Of a stretch of DNA of 64,000 bases, positions 9,913 through 22,400 are shown piece by piece; the stretch's first letter is position 1; every line of letters begins with the position of its first letter. Position numbers and translations under genes: made by a program. The notes beneath the pieces were generated by a model that did no database searches, was not told the DNA's origin, and worked only from the letters and a program-made list of their open reading frames with translations. The stretch is from Phalacrocorax aristotelis (taxonomy: Eukaryota > Chordata > Aves > Suliformes > Phalacrocoracidae), in NCBI RefSeq assembly GCF_949628215.1, contig NC_134297.1, positions 248,001-312,000 on the forward strand. Direction: 5' to 3'.

Positions 9913-11625
9913 GGAGAAAGGATCAGACTGTGTCCGGCCAGGTATTTCCTATAACCGTCCTACGAAAATAAAAAAATCATTAAAAAGAGATTCTCTTAAA
10001 TTAGGATAATACCACTGTTTAAAAAGCCTCGTCATAAGTGCTTTCCCCTATGAAGTGCTTCTCATAGAAAAATATACAAAATATATTTACATTTATAAAA
10101 CCTTAAATACTAAACTGTAAACAGAACAGAGTAAAATCTAATGTCGCCCATTTGTCAGGCTCGGGGCTTTTCACTTCTTTCTCTGCATTTTTGTTTTGGA
10201 GGCGGGGAGCAGACCTGGGCGGGAGGAGGATTTACGCTCCTGGAACCAGGACGATAGTGTCTTTTGCTTCGCCTACAACAAGCTCGGTTCCTCAGCTACA
10301 GCAACCGCGCCAAGCGCTCGCTCCCGTCCCACGCGTTCCTGGCTGCGGCGCAGGCGAGGCGCGTTAGTGTTCGGCCTTGCCTCTGCAAGGAACCTGCGCT
10401 CCGCTCCGGCGCCTCTTCCCGCGCCTTTCGGGGAAGATGATGTGACTACACCCTGAAGACGGACGACGCCAGGCGCCTGCCTACCGGATCGCTCCCCGGC
10501 TGCCCCACCAGGCCCTAGGACGCTGCGGTGAGGCTGAGCGGAGCGGGTACCCTGGGAGCCTCCACGCAAGCCCTCCTGTGCCCCTGCTCTCCAGCGGTAC
10601 GCAGCTAACCCCGCAGCAGGCTCTCACTCCCCGGCTCTCCCTAGCGACGCCTGTCCCTCGGACCAGCTCCACGGTGGCAGAGACCCTGCCGGCTGGAAGC
10701 GCCTCCAGCTCGCCGGGCAGAGGAGGCAGCCAGCTGCTGGAGACGGGGCCGGGGCAAGGCCTGCTTCCCTCCTACAAAGCCAGCGAGGGAGGGCGCTGCT
10801 GCAAGGAAGCCTTCGCTCGCCAAGACTTAGAGTGCCCGAACCGTTGGCACGGCCCTCTCTCTGCCAAAGAAGGCCAGGAATGCCCCTGCGCTCGGGCAGG
10901 GGTTTTGGAGCAAAACGCCAGCCAAACCCTCTTCCGCCCAGCTCCGGGCTGCTCCGTCCCGCGCTCCCCAGTGCGGCCTTCCTAGGCGGAACCGGCCAAG
11001 CCAGGCCCGCGCCGCGCAGCGGGTCCCCCGCGCCGCGCAGCACGCCAGCCGACTCGCAAATAGTGTTTTGCGGACGCATCGCACAAGGAACCGCAGACGG
11101 ACAGACGCACGCATGCAGTCCTTGGGGCAGCTGGTTGCGGGGGCGCAGTCCCTCTCCTCAGAAGGAAAGCTCGCTCAAACACCGTGCTACTGAACTTCTG
11201 ACACAGCCCTCGAAGGGGGTGGAGGAGGAGGAGACCTCCAGGTCTCCAAGACACGAGAGGGATAGAGGGACAGAAGCCGCGATCGCTTCCCCATGGCCGG
11301 GCCCACCTCCCCTCCCCTCTCCCGCTCAATAGCCCCACACTGAGAAACAAATACCAGGGGTGGGGGGAAACGAATAGCAAAAACATAATCACGTCGAGGA
11401 TCTTCTCCAGTCGCTCGTGTCTTTCACAAGGGTGAGCGTGCGCATGCGAGACATGAAGATGTGGACTCTGACAGAGAAACAGAGCCGCCAGTCAGGTCCC
11501 TGAGCCCAGCCGATCTTCACTCCTGCCTCCGCCTCCCCGTCCCGTCCAAACGGCTGGGGAGGGACTCGCGTGAAGCTTTGGTACGCCCCAGGCCCTTCAG
11601 GGCTCGCTCGCAGCTGACGGAAGTT

Positions 11626-13424
11626 CTAGTTTAGAAACTTCCTGCACTTCTTGGCGCCGCAGTTACAGGGCAGTTTGTTGCTGGCGTCTTCAATGGGGAA
11701 CTTGTAGTCGTACGTGAGCTCTTCCCCTCGGTAGATTTTGCGCATGGCGAAGATGACGATGTGTTTCTGGCCATCGATGTTGATGACCCGGGAGTAGCAG
11801 TTGGGCTCACAGGAGTGGTTGATGAAGCGGGCCGCGTTCCCGTGCATGGTGGCATCCACCACTTCGGAGTCGTCAATGCGGAACATGTAGCAACCGATCC
11901 CCTACGCACGGAGGACAGAGGGAGGGTTAGGTCAGGGAAGCGAAGGCACGGCCACCCTAGCAGAGGACCTAGCTCAGCACAGCAACCAAAAGCCAAGCCT
12001 TCAGGAGCACCTGCAACCTCTCTCCACCTTTCTCCGTGAGCTCACACTTGAATTGTTTCATCCCCGTGCTCTTTGGATCTGCAACGCTAAGACTGGACCG
12101 AGACCCTTCCCAGCCCGCAGGAGAAAAGCGGCAGCGCCTCTAGAGCTCCAGCAAGAACGGCAACATCCCGAGAAGCCGGCAATCCCAATCCACGGCGCTC
12201 CAAAGGCGGTCTTCACGTCAGCCTGTCCTACCTTCACAGCCACTTTCTAGCTCTCCCAAACTCTTTAAGAACTTCTACAAGAGCCCACAACTCACCTTAC
12301 TGTCGTAGTATTTCTCTCGTTTGTCAGTGAGGATGGAGCGAATGACATTGCCTGAATATTCGATCACCATCTCACCTGCATCGATGTTCCTTTTGCAGAA
12401 CAGACCCCGGCCATGGATGGGAGACCTAAAAGAGCAACCAGATAAGCAAACGTTTCAAGCGATACAAGCAGAGCTCCGAAGGTTGCGGGCGCTGCAGAAA
12501 ACGGGTTACCCGTTGCAAGGATCCCCGCAGCACCGGTACTCTTCTCTAGCGTACCGCGAACAAGAACAGTACGAGGTCTCTCCTGCCCACTCCCGAGCAC
12601 GTGCCTCAGCTATCACCAGCAAGGAAGCAGCAGTTTGTGCTGAGGATTACTTTTCAAACACATAAGCTAGGCGGGGAGGAGGAGGAGGGAAAAACCCCAA
12701 ACCTGCTTTCTCCCCTCAATTGTGCAGTCTGACTTCCTAGAAGGTTTCCAGTTTTCACCTTCCTCCGTCCCGAAGGCAGCCGTACCAGAGCAAAACCTTA
12801 CCTGTAGACACCGACTGCCTCCTTGGAGGTCTTCTTCAAGTGTCGGAAGCGCATGGGCATTGGCAGATCCATACTAGTCGCCCTCCTAGAACAAAGAGAT
12901 GCTGCTAAGTGGTGCCCTCTGTTTGAGAGTCATGCCATACATGATCTGGGACACCGTCCAAGATGTAATTATTTAGACGCTGCGACGCTGCAGCTCACTG
13001 GGAGCACAATCAACACTCATTCGGTGTTTTTATGTATACGTAAAAGTTCGTTTCCTCCCTTTTCTGCCCAAATTCTCATTGGACTGTTTTACATAAGCAA
13101 GGAAAAGAAGCCTTCGAAGGAAGGCTGGTCTGGCAGTCCCCTCCACCTGCCAGTTCTCTCGCTACTGCCGGCATCTCCTCTACGTTTGCTAGTGCTCAGA
13201 AGCTTGCAAGTTTGAAACCCCACCTCAAAGAACACAACGCGTAACTAAGCCCGAGCAGCTTGTTTTAACACCGCAGCATCGTTTTCCCCTTTGAGCCTGT
13301 AAACCCTGCTGCATACCGGGCTGATTTCAGCTGTACTTCTTCCTCTTCCTCATCATTTGGGTTGTATTCTGGTGGCTGTCGGTGTTTAGAAGCCAAGAAA
13401 TTAAACATATCAAATGCAGATTTC
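11626..13424 (-). CDS. KMT2A: KMT2A exons 32-35: SET and post-SET domains
   Basis: Exons are 13317-13424, 12802-12885, 12296-12425 and 11626-11901. They encode residues about 3740-3938: [20 protein letters not shown] with an acidic DEEEEE run, then the SET domain ([33 protein letters not shown] with the SAM-binding NHSC, and [14 protein letters not shown] with the catalytic-pocket tyrosines). The post-SET zinc motif follows in [13 protein letters not shown], just before the TAG at 11628-11626. This is the lysine methyltransferase catalytic core. Relative to remembered human, I see the substitutions EYSGN for EYAGN and SILTDK for SIQTDK, both conservative. Confidence 0.97.
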
Positions 13425-16400
13425 CTGCGATTTAAAGAGAGGAAAGGAAGTCTAGGTTTACTGACTGAAAATAAACGCGTCGCTGCCACAACAGTTTGAC
13501 ATGTTTACTGCTTTACACCTTCTCCAGTCTGTCCTCTCAAGAAAAGCCTTCTACGTGGCAGGGTAACGCACAACGGCTTCTGCGAACCGAGAATAAAAGC
13601 ACCGGCCAGGAAAGCTTCGTTAAACAAAGCAACGGTCAACAAAGCGGCACAGAAAAGCCAGCGGGCTCCGAAGACGCGATGTAACTGATTTACACGGGGA
13701 AGCTGCTGACTTGTCTTTTTAACCCAGAGCTTTAGCGCTGTAGAGATTTGCTGCTTACGCCCTGCCACGGGGTTAGTTAATCGAGCAAACGTTAACCTTA
13801 CGGCGACAAAGCCCACACTTGCCTCAGGTGGACTTCAGCCCTAGCAGAGCCGTGTGGGTTCAGGGGAGGTTCATTGGCCTCCTCCGGCTTGTGAAATCTG
13901 AACTTGTAGTTGTGGCAGTGCTTTGCTCCGTACAGTTGCTCAATCAGGAACACAACCGTATCGTGGATAATGCCCAGCATCCTCAAACCATTCACACCTG
14001 GAACAAGGGATAGAGCACAACAGAGGAAACCCAGCTGACAACGCAGACCTGGAGCACGAGGACGCAGCAGCTCGTTAAACATAACTTGCGTGCCAGCCTG
14101 CAATTTTCACGGGAGCGCTGTATGAGCTAGCTCATTCCCCACAGGGGCTTCCTATCATTTCACCAGGAAGAAGTTATCCTCCATAAAGCAGTTAGCAGCT
14201 GAGCTGAAACTCCTGAGACTCCGAACCCCGAGACGCTCACAGAAAGACCCGTTTGCTCCCGCACGCTCAAGAGCGCAGCAGACATGACTTTGGCGCTGGG
14301 TATTACCTGCAAAAGATAGCTGTTTCAGGCGGGCATTAGAACGGGCTTCTTGGACTTTGTCAGTCAGTGACTTCCAGGCATCTGCAGTCACACAAACAGA
14401 AGACAAGACAGTCAAAGAGTATCCGAGCGCTGGGCGCTGAGGATTGCCAAAACAGGTGCCTTGCTACGCCTCTTAATTTGCCGCATCGTATCGGGTTTCC
14501 GGCGAAACAACATACCGTCAGCAGACTTCTGCGTACGCGTGCAGTACGCCTTTCCCCAACAAAACGCTCATATTTAAATAAGCTAACGGGAGAGTATCAA
14601 GTTTGCATCCTTTCACGGGCCATAAATTAAGATCCTGGGATCCAATTGCTTCCATCCTCTCTAAAGTTCACTTTGGCATAAAGGGCAGTAAGTGTCTTCA
14701 GCAACTGGCCTGGAGGAAACATCTAGCCACCCTACTGAGCGATCCGCACTGACCGTTCCTTGACAAAGTATGGCTCAACACCATTGGTCAATTGATAAAA
14801 CAAAACGGGACAATGGTTTAAAAAAACCCCACCCACCAAACTTTTTCAATAGTTCAATAGCTGCTAGGCATCGCTAGGAACTGGGATTGTTCTAGGGCTG
14901 TAAATCAAGGGGGCTTTGTTTTGTTTTGTTTTGTTTTTTAAATCTTAAAAAAAGAAGAGGAAAAGATCCTCAGAAGTCATATTTTTAGTTCTAGCAAGGA
15001 AAGCTAAAACCAGGGCGACCAAAACCGCACCGTTCTCACCTTCAATGCTTTCTGCGCAGATTTGAAAACCGTCATCGCTAGAGATCTCAAAAACCAAACC
15101 TTTCTTTGGTTTCTTCTCACCGAGACACTCTTTCCTCTTTTGTTCTTGCTGAAGCCAAAACATAAGCGGGGAGCTGAAAGTGCTCTCTTCTTCCTCGAGA
15201 GCTTTTGAGCCTAGAAAAGACAGAGGCCAGATGGAAAGAGGGTAGGGCGACGTTTTTTCCGCTGGTCGTTCCACAACTGAACGTTACCTACTAACTCGCT
15301 TTTTGACCAGTGACTCTGTCCAAGAAAAAAATCTAGACGGTGCTCCAGTAAGAGCGTGAAATCTCAAGTGCCGAAATCTCCACAAACTAAAAACAGAGAC
15401 GTAACTACCTGTCCAATACCTATTAACAGCAAACAACCCCCTCCTCCCTTTGAAGCAAGGATAACAGGATGGTTAGCTGGGAGATTTTTCCCAAGAGAAC
15501 GAGACATACGAAAATCAAAAAACCTCAGGGTACTGATTTCCCAGTCCTGGAGAATCCTGAGACTTGGTGCTTTTGAAGAGGCGACGTACCTGCATTTTCT
15601 TGCTCATTCGTTGAGTTCTGTGTTGACTGAGATTCTGGGAGGCCTGCCGTTTGCCTTGGGAGGGAAGGAGGAGAACGTGAAGGAAAACATTTAACAGCCT
15701 CCCTCACCTCACCTCAGCAGCCCCGAACACTCACCGACAAAACCCGAGAACTAGACAGAGGTGCAAGCACCTGTTCCCAGATCGCACGCTCTAACCAGTT
15801 CAACTGGAAACCGGCAAGTAAAGAGCTTCTACTCGGTAGCATTCCTTTTTGAGGCATCTATCAGGCTGTGGGCAGCAGCCTCGTTTAATACAGTCTGCGA
15901 CCGGTTCTTTGCCTTAGCCCTACTCGGTAATAAGGCGTATGCTAACGTATGATCAGCCCGAACTGCATGAGCAGTCTTGTTTGCAGCAAGCAGCAAGCTT
16001 CCCAGAGCTACGTGCAACTTCATTTTAAAAAATGGCTCCATACCGCAGCTAAAAGTGACCATCGCTCGTTCCAGACTAAAAGCTCCCAAGGTATTTTAAC
16101 TAGCAGAGTCAGACTCCTCTTTTTCTCTGAATAAATTTCCTTAAGCTCAAGCGAGCAGAATCTGATGGAAAAGCCTGTTCAATGCTTACCCTGCAGACTG
16201 GCCACACTGTTTCTGCGATGGCTGGTCTACACTTGCTGCATCCTGCATATCTGCCTTCATAGCAGGAGTCCTGGAACAAAAACGTTTAGGAACATTCAAA
16301 ATACCTGCCAAGCCACGTGTGCCATAAACGAGGCCGGAAAGCAGTAAGAGATGCACCGGGAGTTGCCACGAGCGATTCAGCAGTTGAGCAGAACTACAGA

Positions 16401-19400
16401 AGCAGGAACAACTGCTCCTAAGATAGGAGGAACCAGGTCACGCTTCCAGCATCACATCAGAATCAGGACTTGCACTTCAGGGAGGAGGAGGAGGAGCACG
16501 AATCCGGGTGCAAGAGCAACGTGCCTGAGCGATCAAACGCAATGAGCTCAGGAGTCAAGAGGCGCGTGGCGGCACGTGGCAACGGCTGCAGAAAACACTT
16601 ACGGACTAAAACAGATTGGCAAGCCTCAGCAACACAAAGAAGCTATTTTAAAAGGTTACGCTGCCTGAAGAGTTCTGGATTGACAGTTTAGAACCAGACC
16701 TGTTACAAGATGTTTACGATGACCGGGGAGTTACACAAGTGACATGCAGTATTTCTCAGTTACCAGGGAAATGACTTATTTCTCAGTAGCTGGATGTTGC
16801 TGTCTCTTAGTATCAGCCAGCCAGGACTGAAAGTCAGCGGTGCAACGTCTTTGGTGAAAAGCATAACTGTTGGCAGTGGGATACTAAGACACAGCTGTGG
16901 ACCACAATCGATAAAACTGTCTAGTTTGGCATGTGAAACACAGACTAGCAGCTCTTATTCTCTCTACAGATCCATATTTCAAAGGGCGAATTCAAATATC
17001 AGTCTAACTTAACGTCTGGAAAGCGATCCTCTACTGCGAGAGACAAGCGCACGCTCTGCTGTCCTGACAGAGTGGGGAGCAAGCTTCTCCCCGTTTTCCC
17101 AGTTCCTCCCCAGTCCCTCTTGCCTGTAGGGGCTAAAGAGGAGGGAAGAGGGGCAGGAAGCAGAAACCGCACGCTGGAGAGACACTCAGCTCACAGAAAC
17201 CGGCACGCAGTTTACAGTCTGGAGTCAGAATGACCAAGGCAACACCAGAACGGTGCGTCATTTTGGTGCCTTAGCGCGCTGCTGATAGCGCACTTAAAAC
17301 TTCTAGAGCGCTTAGGCACGCTAACAACATAAAGGAATAGAACCCCTCACCCTTCTGAGTGCCGTTTTCTCTACCGATCTCTCTAAAGCACTCTTTAATT
17401 TGCCAGAGCTGTCAACGACGAATAAAGTCCTCAAGACCCTGATCCTCAAAGCCTCGGGTTTTATATCCTCCCCTTTCCAGAGGTAAAAGTTCTACTAACT
17501 CATACAGGGAGATCCGTGGGCAGCTGGGGTTTATACCTTAGAAATTATCCCTCAAAAGGAAAGCCTGCTGTAAAACTAGTGCGAGATTCTGCCTCGTACT
17601 GTTACAAAAGCCGAGGGATGAGCAAAACCAAAACGCTCCTCTTACCCTGTAGCTGAGACCTGGGGTGCAGCAGCGGCCCCTCTGTCGGGAACGTGCGCTT
17701 CAGAGGAACTGGTCCACACGTGAGAAGTCTTGTGCTTCTTCCCATTCCCTTTGTCTAGCGATGGCTGAATGCGTTTGATTTTCGGCTTCGTTTTCGTGGG
17801 ACCCAGCACGGAGCTGCTCGCAGACTGCTGACCGGAGGACGGGGAGCCTCCAGGAGACGCTGAACTGGCGTGCATCACCGCCGAGGAAGCCTTGTTTTGT
17901 TCGAGTCCGGTATTATTTGGAACATCGACCAGTTGCGGAAAGCTCGACAACTGCGTCGTTGCCGAAGCTGTGCCAAGGTCCAGCTGGGAGGAAGCAACGC
18001 CCGTTTTGCTGGGCAAGAGTTGCGTCATATGCTGAAGCTGGTAAGAGCCTTCTGGGTCAGCAGACGACGGAGCGACCGTCATGCCCATCGTCTGTGCCGA
18101 AGGCAGAACACAGATGCTCGACGCAGCTGTCATCGCTGCCGTAGACGGAGTTTGGGATGCTCCCAGTTGCGAAAACATCCCGGAACTGGGCGGTAAAGTC
18201 ACGTGCTGCTCCTGAAGACCAAGGCTTTGCTGACTAGCTTTGATCAGGAGGTTGCTTATCGAACCGAGGTCCCCTAATAACCCGGGGCTAGTTAACGTTA
18301 CCGAACTTTGTCCCAAAACGTGACCAGGGACCGACCCACCAGTAGCAGGGGCCGCCGTGGCCTGCATGGATACGACATTCAGCACCGAGGAACTCGATGC
18401 TAGGCCTGATACAGGCCCCGCTGGAAGGTGACCGGCATCCGGCCCGATGACACTCGGAGACGTGCCGACCGCGGTCGTGGTCCCACCTTGCGGGAGCAAA
18501 GATGTTTGCTCAAAATACATGACCCCAGACTTGGACCTTTTGATAATATTGGGGACGGTTCTATGGGATGTTGAATTCGCAATGGTTCCCAAATCCAGCG
18601 GGTGGTTGGAAATCTGGGAAGGAGCAAAATTAATTAAGGTCATGTTGGAGACCATATCCGGAGGAGCTATAGCAGAAGGGGTTCCAGAGGGAGCCAGCTT
18701 CTTATTCTTCCGCGACTGCAGACGAGAGATGGGCCGTTTCTTGCCCAGGGCGGCAGCTGGCGTAGAGGCGGTGGTACCGAGGTCTGTCCTCTGACTAGCT
18801 TCAGACACTAAGAGCTGAGGATCAGGGGGTGGCTGCACACCGATCAGAAGGCCTGGCGAAGGACTGCTGATGTTGGGTGGGAAGCCAGTCTGAGCGGCCG
18901 TGGAGAAGGGATGTATATGCTGGTGATGGGACATGGGCAGCAGCCCCTTGCTCGTGGGAGGGAACAACGACTGAGACGACGGCAAGCTTGGATTTAGTCC
19001 CGTGGTCAGCGTGAGCCCGCTCCCCATGGGCCCCAGCACCGAAGCGTTGGTCTCCATCACGCTCTGCGCAGAGCTGACAGAAGGCGTTAACTGTATCTTT
19101 TGCGTAACGCCGTTGGGAAGGGTTTGGAGGACGTACAGCGGCTGCATGTTTTGGTTGACTACCAGAAGTTTTTCTGCGGCTGGCTTGAGGTGGGGCGGCG
19201 TTGTCTGCACCGCAGCGTTGGAGATCTGCGAGGGGCCGGGGCTGTCCGTGGAGTTTGGCACGTACTTCTGGCTCTGGAGGGGGACGGTGGGCGATACCGG
19301 CACCTGGATACCCGGTGTCCCGCTGTTTCTCGTTAAATCCTGGTTGCTGCCGTGCCCTTGCTCGACGGGGCCGCAGGGCGGGCTGGCTATATGCTCGGCA

Positions 19401-22400
19401 TCTATGTGACCCTGGATGAAGTGATCGGGAGTCATGTGCCCTTCGGGGCTCGGGTCTACTCCTGGACTCAGGAGAGCTGCGTCACCTTCCCCCGAGGCAG
19501 ATTTCTCTGTGACCGTCACTCTCTTCTCCCCAGACTCCGTGGCAGGCAAGGCGAGCATCGACCTCTCGCCAGAGTTGGAGAGCGAAGACTCCGAGATGAC
19601 GGCGAGCCTGTTGTGGTTTTGGCTGGGCACCGTAGGGCTGCGCGTGGTCAGAACAGAGAGATCGGAAGGAAGCTCCAGCGGCAGTTCAAACTGTTCCTCC
19701 GCTGATATGGAGGAAGAGACGCTGCTGTCCACCGGCTCGGCGGTCGGCAGCTGCTGGGAGAACACCTCAAACAAACCCATGTCCTTGCCACGGTTGCTGT
19801 CGAGACCTAGGCCTTCTCCGAGCGTTAGAAGTTCGGACGATGAGGACTCCGGACTTTCTCCCAACGCCTGCATGGACGGCGTGTTCTTTAGTACAAAGTC
19901 CATGATGTCGGAAGGGAGGATGTTCCCACAGTCGTCGCTGTTGTTATTGTCAGAGTCGGATTTCAGAAGTTCTGTGTTGAAAGTGTCCAGTAAGTTCTTG
20001 TCAGAAGGGGTGCTTGCGTGAGCCCTGCGGCCCGTTTCCAACGAGCTCAGCTGAGCTTCCAGCGAGTCCTGACCTTGCGCTTTCACCCTGCTCACAGGAT
20101 GGCAGTTATCAATCTTTGGGTCGGTTTTGTGGACAGCGGAGCTCTTGGTGACTTGTACTTTCTCTCCGGCTTCTTCAGTCCTGTCTAGCTTTAAGTTCTC
20201 CGTTCCGTTTTCTTTACTGCTCCTTTTAGTTACTTGGCCGACCTTTCTCGTTGTTGCCGTGACGCTTGTATCGCTTTCGGTTCCGTCATCCACCCCGTCT
20301 AGCTGTGAGATTTTTGGAAGATCGCACTGCTCCTCCTCCCTGAATAAGTTATGGGATGCAAGCCTCTCCTCCGCGTTCGAGGAAACCACCGTTCTAGTGA
20401 AATTGTAGTAGTACAAGTCGTCTTCATCTGATGTGCTCAAGTCATCCGCGCCATCCACCTGTCCTTCTGCAGACCGCTTCCCTCGCTTCTTCCCAGTTGA
20501 GTTACTGTAGAAGGGAATGTCTTCCTCTCCGTAAGACCTCACGCCGTACAGAGGAGTCAGTCCAAAGAACATGTTGGACCTGGCCCGAGCACTTCGCCGT
20601 GGGTACCTCCGCTTGTACGAGCCTTCTTCCGGAGCTTTCGTTCCATCCTGGAGCATCAAGTTGTTGTCTTGAACGGGCAAGTTTTCGAACGCGTTATTCT
20701 GAGATTCCTGTGCTGGCGCTTCGTTTGGACTTCCCTGAACTGCAGGGTTATCGCCCGGGCTTTCCGAAGTTGAGGAGGGCTCTGCCAAGGCGGACAGTTC
20801 TGCGCCTGCAGACTGAGGCTCAGCATCACTTTCCGGCTGCGCGTTTTTAGACTGGCTTTCGCTTTCCATCTTGAGCGGAGTCAGAGTGACTTTAACGGTG
20901 CGCTTTCTCGGTGCCTGCGATTCTTTAGAGGCCGCTTCGATCTGCGCTGCAGAACCTTTAGACGGCCCTTGGGAAGGCGGAGACTTCTCGCCAGCCTTTT
21001 CAGCAGGAATGTTATTACATAATCTCTGGCTCATTTGTTCAGTTGCCAAACCCTGGCTACCAAATTCGGGTTTCAGGTTTCCTTCATCGCTGCCTACCGC
21101 TTGACTTGAATCTGTAAGGGGTTTCAGGGAATGCTTCTCTTTAAAACTGTCTTTCATTAACTTTTTCCCCTTCTGGCGCCGGTCTCTAGGGGCAGAAAGT
21201 ACCTGCTCACTGGCTGCAGGAGATCTGCTATTTACTCCAGCCGACTTCAAGTTCTTTGCGTCCATCTCGTCAACTGCAGTCGTTTTCTCTGGCTGCACAG
21301 GTTCCACGTGCTGATCTCTCTCTTTCCTTGGGCCTCTCTGATGCAAAGGTGGAAAGGATATTCCTTCTTTGGAAGGAAATGATCCTGAGCAGTCCTGAAA
21401 GGTTCCTATTTTAACGTTCGTTTCTGCGCCCGATGAACTGGTCGGTTGAGAGGATGTTTTGGAGTTCCCTCCAGAAGCAAAACTGTGAGCTGGATAATCT
21501 GGGTCCTTTGAGGTCAGTGTTTTCATCTTCTCCCCCTTAGAAGGTGCAGCTTTGGCTATCAAATCTGAACTGCTAGAATGTTTTCCTTCCGTTGACTGAG
21601 GTGCATCCAGCTGGTAAGTTTTACTCCCGCTTGGAGCCGCTGTTTTCTGGGAGCCTGAACTGGTAGCGCAACTTTGAACTGGAGCGCTTGGAGCAGCGGC
21701 ACTCGCCGGTACCACAAAGCGGTCAGTACTTTTGATGCTCAGTTCGTGTTCTGAAGAGGGCCCCGTGCCGGAAACTGATGACACGCTGTGCCTGGAATAA
21801 GCGTTCCCAGCTCGCGTAGGGGAAATCATCCGGAGTTTTGATTGCTGCTGTGACAAAGAGGAGGTGCTATGTCTCCGAGAACCAATGCTCTTAAGTCCAG
21901 AGGACAGTAAAGGATCTCCTACTGTCACTATTTCATGGGTCACTGGGGTAGGACTTCCTGAGAAAAGAAGGCAAGAAAGACTGTCAAGTGATCTGAAACC
22001 TTCACACTAATGCACACCCAATTCCTTTGTACAAAACACAAGGAAAAAAAAAAACCCGGCAAAACCTTTCAGCCAAATAGATCTGACGTGATGATTCCCG
22101 AGACAGGTATTCAAAATCTGATACTGTCAATCGGCATTCACCACGTAGAGGTGACACGTTTCTATCTCAGGGGTCTGTATCTCAACTGGAGCTGTGAATT
22201 TTCTGCATCACTTTGAAACAAACCCCGAGTCATTCATGCGGAAAGAGCAGCTGAACGACGATACCAGATTCCCAATTCTCTCTGGAAAAATGCCGGCTGA
22301 GACGATTAAGTCCCTAACTGATGTTACAGCTCTTCCGTATTACTGCTATTGTACCCCCCAAACAGAGTTTTCTTAACCCCAGGGCCATTTTTGTTTCAGT

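Larger units (their letters stand above)
7340..11625 (-). other. KMT2A: KMT2A 3'UTR
   Basis: About 4.3 kb lies between the KMT2A stop and its poly(A) signal (AATAAA on the minus strand, 7359-7364), similar to the long human 3'UTR. No coding exon is seen. The distal part (7340-8540) is AT-rich with long A and T runs. Islands near 8030-8110 and 8560-9140 are strikingly GC-rich. On the mRNA strand there is a long G tract at 9884-9912. Open frames here have no recognisable homology. Confidence 0.85.

Noticed and set aside
17870-21104. Several plus-strand open frames of 75-195 codons
   Set aside because: They are antisense shadows of KMT2A exon 27.
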